DNA of 45,808 nucleotides from CAYRSS01 sp964426945 (lineage in GTDB: Bacteria > Planctomycetota > Phycisphaerae > UBA1845). The DNA lies in NCBI GenBank assembly GCA_964426945.1, contig CAYRSS010000030.1, forward strand, positions 1-45,808, given 5' to 3'. Position 1 is the stretch's first letter, and each line of letters starts with the position of its first letter. The notes under the pieces are model-generated. The model saw only the letters and a list, made by a program, of their open reading frames with translations, did no database searches and was not told the DNA's origin. Position numbers and translations under genes: made by a program. Shown here piece by piece: positions 29,666-38,897 of this stretch.

Positions 29666-30892
29666 GTGAACGCCTCCGTCATATCCACCGCCGGCAGAGC
29701 CTATCTGCGCATGCACCTGACGCCCGATGTGGGGCCGCGGAGGCTGCGCAGCCTGGTACAGCACTTTGGCTCCATCGAGGCGGTATGCGGCGCCTCGCAG
29801 TCCGAATGGCAGCATGTCGACGGCATCGGCCCCAAGATCGCCGAAGCCCTCATGCGCGCCCGTGATTCTGCCCCGGTGGAGCGCGAGATCGCGCGGGCGG
29901 CGGAACACGGGGTTCGCATCCTCTGCCCGGAGGACGCCGAGTATCCGCGCTCGCTGCTGCCGATGGTCGATCCGCCGACCTGCCTGTACGTCCGCGGCGC
30001 CCTCACGCCGACGGACGCCGTGGCGATCGGCGTCGTCGGCACGCGCAAGTGCTCGCAGTACGGGCTTGAGCAGGCGTCGCGTTTCGCCGAGCTGCTCGCC
30101 GGTGCGGGGTTCACGATCGTGTCAGGTCTCGCCCGCGGCATCGACGCGGCGGCGCACCGCGGCGCGCTGCGCGCCAACGGGCGCACGATCGGCGTGCTGG
30201 GCAACGGCCTGAGCCGCGTCTACCCGCCTGAGCACGATGACCTGGCCAAGGCCATCGTCGAGGGGCCGTCCGGCGCGATCGTCTCCGAACTGCCCATGGA
30301 AACCGGCCCCGAGGCGAAGAACTTCCCCGGCCGCAACCGGCTGATCGCCGGCCTGACGGTTGGCACCATCGTGGTCGAAGCGGGCGTCCCCAGCGGAGCG
30401 CTCATCACGGCCCATCAGGCGATTGACTACGGCCGCGAGGTGTTCGCCATCCCGGGCCGGATTGACCAGCCCCAGCGCACCGCCGGCGTGCACTCACTCC
30501 TGCGCGACGGCAAGGCCAAGCTGATCACCTGTCTCGAAGACATTCTGGACGAGTTGGGCGACGTCGGCACGATCATGGCCCGCGGCCTGCCCGCGGCGCG
30601 GGAGGGAGACGTCTCGCCCGTGCGCCGACATGGCGGTCCCCCCGGCCTGTTCGATGGTGCGGGGGCGATCGCCGAGGCGGCCGCGGCCACGGTGGCGGCG
30701 CCGGCCGCGGTGGTACTCTCCCAGGTGGAAGAGGCCGTGCTCTCCGCGGTCCGCGATGGCGCGGAAATGGCCGACCAGATCCACGCTCAGACCGACCAGC
30801 CGATCGAACGCGTGCTGGCCGCGCTGACGTCGCTGCAACTCAAAGGCCTCGTTCGTCAGTTGCCGGGCAGCCGGTTCGCCGCGCGGTCGTGA
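29666..30892 (+). CDS. dprA: DNA processing protein DprA
   Basis: This 408-residue protein starts at a GTG with GGAGG 4 nt upstream. An N-terminal helical/HhH-like part (VGPRRLRSLVQHFGS, HVDGIGPKIAEAL) is followed by the DprA Rossmann domain (AIGVVGTRKCSQYG, FTIVSGLARGIDAAAHRGAL, TIGVLGNGLSRVYPPEH, NFPGRNRLIAGLT, VFAIPGR) and a C-terminal winged-helix domain (LSAVRDGAEMADQIHAQTDQ). DprA binds incoming single-stranded DNA and loads RecA during natural transformation. It is followed 10 bases later by rsmJ on the same strand, so the two probably share a transcript. Confidence 0.95.
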   Translation: MNASVISTAGRAYLRMHLTPDVGPRRLRSLVQHFGSIEAVCGASQSEWQHVDGIGPKIAEALMRARDSAPVEREIARAAEHGVRILCPEDAEYPRSLLPMVDPPTCLYVRGALTPTDAVAIGVVGTRKCSQYGLEQASRFAELLAGAGFTIVSGLARGIDAAAHRGALRANGRTIGVLGNGLSRVYPPEHDDLAKAIVEGPSGAIVSELPMETGPEAKNFPGRNRLIAGLTVGTIVVEAGVPSGALITAHQAIDYGREVFAIPGRIDQPQRTAGVHSLLRDGKAKLITCLEDILDELGDVGTIMARGLPAAREGDVSPVRRHGGPPGLFDGAGAIAEAAAATVAAPAAVVLSQVEEAVLSAVRDGAEMADQIHAQTDQPIERVLAALTSLQLKGLVRQLPGSRFAARS

Positions 30893-30902
30893 TCCTGCCG
30901 CC

Positions 30903-31700
30903 ATGGATGCCCCTGCCGAGTTCGTTCCCGCCCCGCTCGCCGTCCTCGCCGCGGATCCGTCGCTGCGATCGCGAGCGGCCGCTTTGGCCGCGCTGGTCGA
31001 GGCCCCGCTGGTGGACTCCGCCGGGCCCGCGGAGCCAGAGCGGCTTCTGCTTGTCGTCGATCAGGACGGGCTTTCACTGCGTGAGGACATCCCGCGCGGG
31101 GCGCTTGTCCGGGTGGACTACTGCGCCGGCCGCCTCGACCACCGTCGGCGGCACGGCGGCGGCGCGGGGCAACTCATCGCCCGGGCCGTCGGCCTCGGCG
31201 CGACACCCCTCACCGTAGTCGACGCCACCGCCGGCCTCGGACAGGATGCCTTCGTGCTCGCGGGTCTGGGCTGCCGGGTGATTGCGGTGGAGCGCTCACC
31301 GGTGCTGGCCTCAATGATCCACGACGCACTCCAAACCGCCCTCGCGCGCGGCTCGCAGCCCGTGCGCGAGGCCGCAGCGCGGATGCTGGTCGTGTTCACG
31401 GATGGGCGGCGATACCTGAACGCTATCCAGCCTCATCCTCACCCGGTCGATGTCGTGTATCTCGATCCGATGTACCCGCCGAAGGAAAAGGACAAGGCGA
31501 TGAACCGTAAGGAGATGCGTCTGTGTCGCAGGCTGGTGGGTGATGATCCCGACGCGGCGGAACTGCTGGCGGCGGCGCAAGGCGTCGCCCGGCGGCGCGT
31601 CGTGGTCAAGCGGCGGCGCGAAGCGCCGCCGCTCGGCGAGCCGCCGGGTATCGTCTATGAAGAGGGTGGAACCCGCTACGACGTCTATCCCGCGACGTGA
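30903..31700 (+). CDS. rsmJ: 16S rRNA (guanine-1516-N2)-methyltransferase RsmJ
   Basis: This 265-residue SAM-dependent methyltransferase has the RsmJ fingerprint: RVDYCAGRLDHRRRHGGG, then motif I DATAGLGQDAFVLAGLGC, ERSPVLASMIHDAL, the catalytic-type DVVYLDPMYPPKEK, KEMRLCRRLVGDDPDA and the C-terminal RRVVVKRRREAPPL. It methylates a guanine in 16S rRNA (G1516 in E. coli numbering). The ATG at 30903 follows dprA closely. It converges with the ACT-domain gene, leaving 5 bases between stop codons. Confidence 0.92.
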   Translation: MDAPAEFVPAPLAVLAADPSLRSRAAALAALVEAPLVDSAGPAEPERLLLVVDQDGLSLREDIPRGALVRVDYCAGRLDHRRRHGGGAGQLIARAVGLGATPLTVVDATAGLGQDAFVLAGLGCRVIAVERSPVLASMIHDALQTALARGSQPVREAAARMLVVFTDGRRYLNAIQPHPHPVDVVYLDPMYPPKEKDKAMNRKEMRLCRRLVGDDPDAAELLAAAQGVARRRVVVKRRREAPPLGEPPGIVYEEGGTRYDVYPAT

Positions 31701-31705
31701 CGCGG

Positions 31706-32107
31706 TCAAACCTCGAAATCGAGTTCCATCGCCCGTTGCGGATTGTCGACGCGGAAGACGGCGATGGCCGGGTCGCTGCTGGCCGCGGCCGTCAGGTAGA
31801 CGTATTCGATGTTAATCCCCGCATCGGCGAAGGTGCGGGTGATGCGGGCGAAGGCGCCGGGCTTGTTCGAGACCGGCACCGTCACGACAGGCACGAGGAC
31901 GTAGGCGGCCTCGGCCTCGCGCAGCGCCTTCTCGGCGCCCTCGATGTCGTCGACGACCATGCGCACCGTGCCGATGTCGTGCGTATCAAGCACGGCCAGG
32001 GCCTTGATGCTCACCCGCCGTTCGGAAAGGGCCGCGCAGAGCCGCGCAATCACGCCCGGGCGATTCTCGAGAAATGCCGAAATCTGCTCCTCAGCGATGG
32101 GGCGCAC
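31706..32107 (-). CDS. tandem ACT-domain protein
   Basis: This small protein of about 133 residues is made of two ACT domains: first ISAFLENRPGVIARLCAALSERRVSIKALAV, then VVTVPVSNKPGAFARITRTFADAGINIEYVYLT. ACT domains bind amino acids, so it is a likely allosteric sensor; no catalytic domain is attached and no partner lies next to it. I chose the GTG at 32107, which has a GGAAAGGGG ribosome site and sits just before the first strand; the longer frame to 32278 adds residues without family character. Confidence 0.85.
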   Translation of the reverse strand: MRPIAEEQISAFLENRPGVIARLCAALSERRVSIKALAVLDTHDIGTVRMVVDDIEGAEKALREAEAAYVLVPVVTVPVSNKPGAFARITRTFADAGINIEYVYLTAAASSDPAIAVFRVDNPQRAMELDFEV

Positions 32108-32396
32108 ACCATCCCCCTTTCCGGTTTCAGGGCCACTCAGACAGGTTGCGAACAGGCCGACCAGGAGCGACCCGAATGGTCGCCAGAGCTGCGAAAACGG
32201 CACGTTTCCGGCCGCTTTCTCATACGATCGTAACCGCCGCGCCAGGACGCGCCAAGGCAAATCGGGGGCGGCGGACACTCTTCCACGAATTCAGACCGAC
32301 GCCGACGACCAGCCACGCGTCACCTTGAGCACACCGCGGCCGGGCCGTTACACTCCGATGGGCGTGCCGCCAACCCGGAACCAGGAGACGCACAGC

Positions 32397-32882
32397 GTGT
32401 ACGAACTCAGCCGTGAACTGCCCGCCATCGGCGGGGCAATCGGCCGGATCCCCAGCGGATGTTCGATCCTCACCGTCGCGTACGCACACAAGTCTACCGG
32501 CGTACTGGTGTCCTGGGTGCAGCAGGCCGCCTTCGAACCGCCGAGTCTCTCCGTCTGCGTGAAACGCGGCCGCCCGGCAGCCGAACTGATCGACCACGCC
32601 GCTCGGTTTGTCCTCAACATCATCGGCGATGACCCCGCCGCCATGTTCAAGCATTTCGGTCGCGGTTTCGGACCAGACGAGGAGGCCTTCACCGGCGTCG
32701 CCACCGCCGCGAGCGACTACGGCCCCGTTCTCACCGATTGCATCGCCCACCTCGCGTGCGAAGTCACCGGCAAAATCGCCGTGGGCGACCACGACTTGTA
32801 CGTCGTCCACGTCGTCGCGGGCAGGCACCGCGCGGAGGCCAGGCCATACGTGCACCTGCGAAAGAACGGGCTCAGCTACTGA
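32397..32882 (+). CDS. flavin reductase-like FMN-binding protein
   Basis: This protein of about 161 residues has the flavin-reductase split-barrel fold: IGRIPSGCSILTVAYAHKSTGVLVSWVQQAAFEPPSLSV at the FMN site, FVLNIIG in the middle and LYVVHVVAGR near the end. It probably reduces FMN or FAD with NAD(P)H, or is a related heme/flavin binder. GTG at 32397 is preferred because AGGAG lies 9 nt upstream; an ATG at 32358 in the same frame lacks such a site. It is transcribed away from the ACT gene. Confidence 0.85.
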   Translation: MYELSRELPAIGGAIGRIPSGCSILTVAYAHKSTGVLVSWVQQAAFEPPSLSVCVKRGRPAAELIDHAARFVLNIIGDDPAAMFKHFGRGFGPDEEAFTGVATAASDYGPVLTDCIAHLACEVTGKIAVGDHDLYVVHVVAGRHRAEARPYVHLRKNGLSY

Positions 32883-33127
32883 CGAGGGCCAGCCGCGACG
32901 CTGATGGCCGGACGAAGGTGGCAGGCCTCCTTTCGGACGAGCGACGCCGCGCACCGCCTATCCAAACTGCCTCATCCGCGCAGCAACAAACAACCCAATT
33001 TGACATCGCGCAGCCTCTGCCGGGCGCTGTTTTTTTGTGGCTGGGGCTCGCGAGGGCGGCCGATGAAGGACTCCGGCCGCGGCGCCCCCATGTCGGCCGC
33101 CGGGCCGGTTCCTCTGGAGAGACGCTC

Positions 33128-33667
33128 ATGGGACGCAATCGCAAATCGATCGGCAAGGCGCGTTACGCGAACTTCAAGGCCCGCGTCGAACAGGAATACG
33201 CCGACGAACTGATCGGCGAACTGAGTGATCCGCTCGCTCCGCTTTCGAGGGTGCGGCACATTCCGATCCGACGTGGCAACGGGGCGATGGCCATGTTGGC
33301 CGTGCCCCGCGATGGGGAGCTTGCAGACCCGATGGAACAGCTCGAACTCGACTTCAAGCCGGCCGCCGAATCGGTCGTGGTCGCGCGCAGCTCATCGGTC
33401 GCTGAGGATGGCGACCGTCTTCAGATTCCGATGACCGCGCTCACGCCGGCCCCCGCCGAGCCGGCGCCGCACGCCCCGCCGATCGTAACCACGCGCCGCA
33501 CGGCAGGGCCGACCGCGGCCCCGGTAATTCGCATGGTGCCCCGGACGGCCGCGCCGCAACCGGCCACCGAGACGCCTTTCTCGCTGCGGCGCTTCGCGGT
33601 CGGCTGCCTGGCTGGCACCGGCGCGGCGGCGATGGTCCTGATTGCGATTCGGGCGCTCGTCTCGTAG
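33128..33667 (+). CDS. hypothetical protein with C-terminal membrane anchor
   Basis: This is a 179-residue protein that I do not recognise. The N-terminal 60 residues are charged (MGRNRKSIGKARYANFKARVEQEY), followed by an acidic LADPMEQLELDF patch, a Pro/Ala-rich linker, and one C-terminal transmembrane helix (VGCLAGTGAAAMVLIAIRALV), so it is probably tail-anchored with its bulk in the cytoplasm. TGGAGAG precedes the ATG by about 9 nt, supporting this start over the longer open frame. A 245-base spacer upstream holds nothing recognisable; a terminator follows. Confidence 0.6.
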   Translation: MGRNRKSIGKARYANFKARVEQEYADELIGELSDPLAPLSRVRHIPIRRGNGAMAMLAVPRDGELADPMEQLELDFKPAAESVVVARSSSVAEDGDRLQIPMTALTPAPAEPAPHAPPIVTTRRTAGPTAAPVIRMVPRTAAPQPATETPFSLRRFAVGCLAGTGAAAMVLIAIRALVS

Positions 33668-33698
33668 ACGACGCCCGCTTGATGAGGTGACTCGGAGG

Positions 33699-33727
33699 AA
33701 GGCGGAGTCGGCGACGGCTCCGCCTTT
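33699..33727 (+). terminator. intrinsic terminator after the hypothetical gene
   Basis: AAGGCGGAG and CTCCGCCTT form a 9-bp stem around a 10-nt loop and run into TTCTTG. It lies between the plus-strand hypothetical gene and the convergent prfA, so it may serve both. Confidence 0.75.
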
Positions 33728-33748
33728 CTTGTGCGCGCCGGGCCCTGG

Positions 33749-34843
33749 TCAGAGGTTGGCGAGGCGGCGCTCCTTGTCGGCGGTCTGCAGGGCCGAAATG
33801 AGCTCGTCGAGATCGCCCGCCATCACCTGGTCGAGGCAGTACAGGTCTAGGTTGATTCGGTGATCAGTGAGCCGGTTCTGCGGGAAATTGTAGGTGCGAA
33901 TGCGTTCGGATCGGTCGCCGCTGCCGATCATCGTCTTGCGGGCGCTGTCGCGCTTGGCGTCGCTGCGCGTGCGGTAGTAGTCATAGAGCCGCGTCGTCAG
34001 GATGCGCCGCGCCTTGGCGCGGTTCTTGTGCTGGCTCTTTTCGTCGCGCATCGAAACGGTGATTCCGGTCTCGGTGTGCACCAGCCGCACCGCGGACTCG
34101 ACCTTGTTGACGTTCTGGCCGCCCGGGCCGCCCGCGCGGGACACGTAGTCCTCCACGTCGCGGTCCCAGTCGATTTCGATGTTGATCTCCTCCGGCTCGG
34201 GCAGCACGGCCACCGTCGCCGCCGAGGTGTGCACGCGGCCCTGTGCTTCCGTCTCGGGGACGCGCTGAACGCGGTGGCCGCCGCCCTCGTACTGGAACAT
34301 CAGGTACGTTTCAGGGCCCTTGATGTTGAGGATCACCTCTTTGAGACCGCCGAGCTCCGAGCCGCTCTGGTCGATCACTTCAACCGAAAGGCCCTTGCTC
34401 TGCGCGTAGCGCAGGTACATCTCGTAGAGATCGCGGGCGAACAGCGCCGCCTCGGCGCCGCCGGTGCCCGCGCGGATCTCGATGATCACCGACTCGATGG
34501 CGGCGTCTTCGTTGTTGAGGATCAGCGACTTGAGGCGCTCGAGCAACTCTTCGCGGCGCGGGGTCAATTCGTCGACCTCGCACTGGGCCAACTCGTGCAT
34601 CTCGGCCCCCTGCGTGCGGTCGAGCATCATCGCTCGCGCGGCCTCGAGCTGGGTGGAGATGTCGCGGAACGTGCGGTAGGGCTCGACGAGGCGCTTGAGC
34701 TTGCCCAGCTCGCGCGTGATGGCGATGCTGCGCGTCGGGTTCACCGACACTTCAGGGAGCATCAGCTCCTCATTGAGTTCGTCGGCCCGGCGGCGCATGG
34801 CCTCCAACCGGGCGATCAGGCGATCATCAACGGTCTGTGACAT
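33749..34843 (-). CDS. prfA: peptide chain release factor 1
   Basis: This 364-residue RF1 recognises UAA and UAG stop codons. The codon-reading tripeptide P-E-T is at residues 196-198 (HRVQRVPETEAQGR), as PxT in RF1 rather than SPF in RF2. The catalytic GGQ is at 241-243 (RAGGPGGQNVNK). The N-terminal coiled-coil domain and the C-terminal GDRSERIRTYNFPQNRLTDHRI are typical. It lies downstream of rpmE on the same strand, a common pairing. RF1 does not read UGA, which is relevant to the UGA-containing gene at 18964-22119. Confidence 0.97.
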   Translation of the reverse strand: MSQTVDDRLIARLEAMRRRADELNEELMLPEVSVNPTRSIAITRELGKLKRLVEPYRTFRDISTQLEAARAMMLDRTQGAEMHELAQCEVDELTPRREELLERLKSLILNNEDAAIESVIIEIRAGTGGAEAALFARDLYEMYLRYAQSKGLSVEVIDQSGSELGGLKEVILNIKGPETYLMFQYEGGGHRVQRVPETEAQGRVHTSAATVAVLPEPEEINIEIDWDRDVEDYVSRAGGPGGQNVNKVESAVRLVHTETGITVSMRDEKSQHKNRAKARRILTTRLYDYYRTRSDAKRDSARKTMIGSGDRSERIRTYNFPQNRLTDHRINLDLYCLDQVMAGDLDELISALQTADKERRLANL

Positions 34844-35005
34844 GTGCAGCCCCGTCCGGCCGCGGTGAGCGCCGGCCCCTTCGCCCCGCGTGGCGACCGG
34901 CCGCCCCGACCGTCACCGCGGGCCGCGCGAACCCAAGCAAAAACCACGCACCCCGATCCCGCAAGGGAACAGAGCACGTGGCTGCATCCTGCCGGGCGAT
35001 CCCAG

Positions 35006-35251
35006 CTAAGCCTTTGATTCGGCCTTCTTCTTCTCGGGCTTCTTGAAGTAGTCGGAACCGAACTTCTTCGTGAAGCGATCGACGCGGCCGAGGGTGTCGA
35101 GGATCTTGTCGCCGCCGCCGCTGAAAAACGGGTGACAGCTCGAGCAGATCTCCACCTTGATCTCGGGGAGCGTGCTCCGGGTCTGGAAGGTCGCGCCGCA
35201 ACCGCACGAGACCGTGCAGTCCACATACTTCGGATGAATACCCTTCTTCAT
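35006..35251 (-). CDS. rpmE: 50S ribosomal protein L31
   Basis: This 81-residue protein starts with MKKGIHPKYV, the standard L31 N-terminus. It is the zinc-binding (C+) form: Cys at 12, 16 and 18 and CSSC at 36-39, then HPFFSGGGDKILDTLGRVDRFTKKFG. The tail is Lys-rich. The frame is open upstream, but the ATG at 35251 gives the family length. It lies 162 bases before prfA on the same strand. Confidence 0.96.
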   Translation of the reverse strand: MKKGIHPKYVDCTVSCGCGATFQTRSTLPEIKVEICSSCHPFFSGGGDKILDTLGRVDRFTKKFGSDYFKKPEKKKAESKA

Positions 35252-35352
35252 GGCGATCCCGCTTTCGAGGCCTTCGCGTCCAAAAAGTCGCAAGCACCGA
35301 AGTATACCCGACTCCGGGCGGGAAGCAACCGCACCACAACCCCGCCCCGGCC

Positions 35353-37281
35353 CTAGCCCCGCGGAAGGCCCCGCCGCCACCAGGCCAGTGAGAGGATAGT
35401 GAAGAGCGCGTCGGCGTACTCCCCCCGGCGGGCGCAGTGGTGCTCGAAAAGGCGGTTGACAGCCGCGGGATCGAGCCCGCCGAGCTCTCCCAGAACCGCC
35501 GGCGTGGCCACTTCGCGAAACAGGCCTGCCAGATCGCCGCGAAGCAACTCCCCCACCGGTACCTCGAACCCCATCTTCGGCCGATCGAGAACCGCGTCAG
35601 GCACTACCCCACGATGAGCATCACCGAGGATGATTTTTTTCCGTCCACGATTCATTTTGTAGCTCGCGGGCAGGCTGCCGGCTAGCTCCACCAGCGCCGG
35701 ATCGAGGAAGGGCGTGCGGACCTCCAGCGAGTGAGCCATGCTGGCGAGATCAACCTTCTGGAGCATGTCCGAGGGCAGGCCGTACTGGGTGTCGAACGCC
35801 AGCAGTCGGTTGAGTTCGTCGTCGCCGGACCAGGGCTGGGTGAGGCGTCGGGCGGTGTCGAGCACCTCCTCGACGCATCCGGCGGCCTCGGCCGGGTCCA
35901 CCAGACCGCTCGCCGCCTCGTCCGGGAGAATGCGTGACCAGGCGAGGTGTCGCTGGAAGGCATCCCCCTCCTCCGCTCGGAGGAGTTTGCGGAACTGGCG
36001 CAGCTTGTTCGCGAGGCGGGAGGACTTGGCGCTGCCCCCGCGGCGGAGTGCCGGCTCGATCAGCCCGCGTCGCAGGATGCGGGGGATACGCCGGTAGGCC
36101 GCGAGCGCATCATGCGCGGTATAGCGCCAGTAGCCCGCGAACAGTTCGTCGCCCGCGTCCCCCGAGAGCGCTACGGTAACCCGCTCAGCAGCGAACCGCG
36201 ACACGAGCCACGTCGGGATGATCGAGCTGTCGCCCACCGGCTCGGCCAGGTGATCGAGCACGCGCGGCACGGCGGCAAGCGTGTCTGCCCTGGTGAGGAC
36301 GAGCTCGTGGTGCTCCGTGCCGAAGTGCCGAGCGACGAGCCGGGCGAAGCGCGTTTCGTCATACGTCGCGTGACCAGCGTGGCCGACGCAGAAGGTCTGC
36401 ACCGGTCGGCCGATGACGGCGGACAGGTGCGCGACGATGACGGACGAATCCAGCCCGCCGGAGAGGAACGCGCCGATCGGCACGTCGGAGACCTTGCGAA
36501 GATCGACCGAGCGGGCCAGCGAGCGGCGCACTTCGCCGGCGGCCGCCGCGTAGAGCGCTCCATCGTGCTCATCGTGCACAGCCGGCTCGCGCGCCGGCCC
36601 GGGCAGTGCATACCAGCGACGCGGCGCAGCCACCGCGCCCGGCCTGAATTCGAGCACTTCGCCGGGCCCCAGGCGCCGCGCCCCGCGATGGATCGTCCGC
36701 GGGTGGGCGATGTAGCCGAACAGGAGGAGCTGTGTCAGCGCGCGCTGATCGATGGTGCGATCCCACGCGCCCAAAGGCAGCAGGCCGCCTAGCTCGCTCG
36801 CGAAACACAACCCGTGCGGCGTCGCCGCGTAGAAGAGCGGTTTGACGCCGAATCGATCTCGGGCCAGAAACCCGCTCCGCGCCTGGCGATCGTAGTACGC
36901 CAGGGCGAACATCCCGTTGAATCGGCTCAGTGCCTCCACGCCCCAGCGCATGCAGGCGCGGAGCACCACCTCGGTATCTCCGCCGGTGGCGAACACCTCG
37001 CCCTCGGCCTGAAGATCGCGGCGGATATCGCGGAAGTTGTAGACCTCGCCGTTGTAGACGAGCGTGCCGCGTCCCGAGGGATCGTGCATCGGCTGGTTGG
37101 CGGCGGGAGATGGATCGAGCACGGCGAGGCGGACCGCGCCCAGCGCTGCGTGGCCGTCGGGCGAAAGCCACACGCCCGTGTGATCAGGGCCGCGATGGCG
37201 AATCCGCGCGCACGCTTCACGAACAGTCCGCTCCTCAGGCGATGGCCCTCCGGAGCGGATGACGCCGGCGATGCCGCACAT
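35353..37281 (-). CDS. asnB: asparagine synthase (glutamine-hydrolysing)
   Basis: This 642-residue enzyme has an N-terminal glutaminase domain beginning MCGIAG, so Cys2 becomes the catalytic nucleophile, with RHRGPD and LVYNGEVYNFRDIR. The C-terminal synthetase has the ATP-binding PP-loop SGGLDSS (274-280), GHAGHATYDETRFA, SGDAGDELFAGY and LEVRTPFLDPALVE. It makes Asn from Asp, Gln and ATP, or amidates another carboxyl group in surface-polysaccharide or modified-peptide clusters. Here the neighbour is a TPR lipoprotein gene 9 bases upstream, so the specific role is open. Length is usual for the family in this phylum. Confidence 0.9.
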   Translation of the reverse strand: MCGIAGVIRSGGPSPEERTVREACARIRHRGPDHTGVWLSPDGHAALGAVRLAVLDPSPAANQPMHDPSGRGTLVYNGEVYNFRDIRRDLQAEGEVFATGGDTEVVLRACMRWGVEALSRFNGMFALAYYDRQARSGFLARDRFGVKPLFYAATPHGLCFASELGGLLPLGAWDRTIDQRALTQLLLFGYIAHPRTIHRGARRLGPGEVLEFRPGAVAAPRRWYALPGPAREPAVHDEHDGALYAAAAGEVRRSLARSVDLRKVSDVPIGAFLSGGLDSSVIVAHLSAVIGRPVQTFCVGHAGHATYDETRFARLVARHFGTEHHELVLTRADTLAAVPRVLDHLAEPVGDSSIIPTWLVSRFAAERVTVALSGDAGDELFAGYWRYTAHDALAAYRRIPRILRRGLIEPALRRGGSAKSSRLANKLRQFRKLLRAEEGDAFQRHLAWSRILPDEAASGLVDPAEAAGCVEEVLDTARRLTQPWSGDDELNRLLAFDTQYGLPSDMLQKVDLASMAHSLEVRTPFLDPALVELAGSLPASYKMNRGRKKIILGDAHRGVVPDAVLDRPKMGFEVPVGELLRGDLAGLFREVATPAVLGELGGLDPAAVNRLFEHHCARRGEYADALFTILSLAWWRRGLPRG

Positions 37282-37290
37282 CAGGTCGGC

Positions 37291-38004
37291 TTACCGCTCA
37301 CGCTCGCTGGCTGCGAGCACACCGCGCGCGATCAGGTCTTCGCGGACGGTGCGGTCCTTGGGATTGAGGCGATAGGCCTCTTTCAGGTGTTCGATGGCCT
37401 CGGTCTCGTTGTTGCGGCGAAGCAGGAACTCGGCGTAGGCCACGTGCGGCAGCGGGTTCTTCGGCTCCATCGCCAGCGCCTGGCGGTAGGCCTTCATCGC
37501 GGCGTCAAAGTCGCCGCGCTGCTCCAGCTCGCGGGCGAGGAATACCTGGTGCTTGGCGGAGGGCCCCAGGTTCTCGGCAGCCCAGCGCGCCACCTCCAGC
37601 GCCTCTTCGAACTCGCCCTTCAGCTCGAGCGCTTCGTTGAGCCCTTCGAGCGACTTCTGGTAGCCGGGGTGTACGGCGATCGCACGGCGGTAGAAGCCGA
37701 TGGCCGCGTCGCACTCGCGCATCGCCGCGGCGTGGTTACGCTCGACGAAGCGCTGCCGCGCGACGCCGAGGCTGACCGCGCCGAGATCGTTGAGGTTGGG
37801 CAGCCGCTCGGGCTTGCGCGCGTCGGCCTGCAGGAGCATTTCGCGGGCGGCGACGTAATTGCCCTCGAAGGCGAGCTTGCGCCCCTCCTCGCGGAGCTTG
37901 ATGTAGCCCGGGCCGCGCTGATTGCACCCCATGGCCAGCATCGCCGTCGCCACCACCAGCAGCCCGCCCACGCACGATCGTCCGCAGCACAGTGAAGTAC
38001 GCAT
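37291..38004 (-). CDS. TPR-repeat lipoprotein
   Basis: This 237-residue protein has a lipoprotein signal (VGGLLVVATAMLAMGC), so Cys27 would be lipidated. The mature part has several TPR motifs (GNYVAAREMLLQADARKP, CDAAIGFYRRAIAVHPGYQKSLEG, FDAAMKAYRQALAMEPKNPLPHVAYAEFLL, TEAIEHLKEAYRLNPKDRTV). It is probably a periplasmic scaffold attached to the outer or inner membrane. The stop is 9 bases before the asnB start, suggesting one transcript. It is divergent from the gene at 38063, with start codons about 58 bases apart. Confidence 0.85.
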   Translation of the reverse strand: MRTSLCCGRSCVGGLLVVATAMLAMGCNQRGPGYIKLREEGRKLAFEGNYVAAREMLLQADARKPERLPNLNDLGAVSLGVARQRFVERNHAAAMRECDAAIGFYRRAIAVHPGYQKSLEGLNEALELKGEFEEALEVARWAAENLGPSAKHQVFLARELEQRGDFDAAMKAYRQALAMEPKNPLPHVAYAEFLLRRNNETEAIEHLKEAYRLNPKDRTVREDLIARGVLAASERER

Positions 38005-38062
38005 GGCTCCCTCTTTGACCTCCGCAGCGGGAAGGGTTTATCGTATTGGCCGGGGACGCCCG

Positions 38063-38449
38063 ATGAGCCGGACAGCCACCGAATCACTTCGCTTCGCGAT
38101 CTTACATCACCGCCTCGCCGATGGCGAGCACTGGGATTTCCTGCTGGAACAGGGCGAAGCCCTCTGGACATGGAACCTCGCCGCCGACCCGCTGACCGCC
38201 GGCCCCGCCCCGATCGACGCCCGGCGGATCGCCGATCACCGCAAGCTCTACCTGACTTACGAAGGACCGGTCGCGCCGGATCGCGGAACGGTGGACCGAA
38301 TCGACGGGGGAACCTATGCCCTGACCGCGGCGGGTGCGGACGAAGTCCGGGGGGTGTTGAGGGGAAGCCGGCTCCGGGCCGGGTTCGTCCTGCTGCGCCG
38401 GGAGGCGGATCGGTGGCAGCTCACGCTCACACCCATCGAAGACGGCTGA
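38063..38449 (+). CDS. stand-alone LigD-type 3'-phosphoesterase domain protein
   Basis: This protein of about 128 residues resembles the phosphoesterase (PE) domain found at the N-terminus of bacterial DNA ligase D: FAILHHRLADGEHWDFLLEQG (H15, H16, H23, D25), LWTWNLA, a conserved ADHRKLYLTYEGPV (H59) and DRGTVDRIDGGTY. In LigD this domain trims 3'-phosphates and ribonucleotides at DNA ends. No ligase or polymerase domain is present here. The ATG at 38063 begins just before the domain. It converges with the DUF420 gene, 10 bases away. Confidence 0.8.
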   Translation: MSRTATESLRFAILHHRLADGEHWDFLLEQGEALWTWNLAADPLTAGPAPIDARRIADHRKLYLTYEGPVAPDRGTVDRIDGGTYALTAAGADEVRGVLRGSRLRAGFVLLRREADRWQLTLTPIEDG

Positions 38450-38459
38450 CCTCCGGCAA

Positions 38460-38897
38460 TCAAACGTCGCCCGCAGGCTTGTAGATCACGAACAGCATCA
38501 GGTACACGATCACGCCCGTGATCGAAACGTAGACCCAGATGGGAAACGTGATCCGGGCCCACCAGCGGTGCTTTTCGATGCGATTGCGATAGCCGAGGTA
38601 GAGCGTCCGGCTGGCGAGCACCGGCACAGTCGCCGCCAGGACGACGTGGGTGATCAGGATGAAGAAGTACACCGGGCGGATCCAACCTTCGCCGCCGAAA
38701 CGCTTCTCCGTGCCGAAGAACCGATAGGTCAGGTAGGTCGCCAGGAAGGCGACGGAGACGCCGAACGCCGCGGTCATGAACCGCCGATGGGCGTCGACCC
38801 GGCGGCGGCGGATCTGGCCGTAACCGGCGACGAGCAGCGTCAGCGCCACGAAGTTCAGCGTGGCGTTCACGGCGGGCAGGTCCTGCAATCCGATCAT
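38460..38897 (-). CDS. DUF420 membrane protein (CtaM/YozB-like)
   Basis: This 145-residue protein has four transmembrane helices and conserved His residues of DUF420: H37 (DAHRRFM), H84 (ITHVVLA) and H110 (EKHRWWAR). Relatives (YozB, CtaM) are needed for maturation of heme-copper oxidase, possibly handling heme or copper. It is the last gene of the oxidase cluster and its start overlaps the SCO gene stop by 4 nt. Confidence 0.9.
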   Translation of the reverse strand: MIGLQDLPAVNATLNFVALTLLVAGYGQIRRRRVDAHRRFMTAAFGVSVAFLATYLTYRFFGTEKRFGGEGWIRPVYFFILITHVVLAATVPVLASRTLYLGYRNRIEKHRWWARITFPIWVYVSITGVIVYLMLFVIYKPAGDV

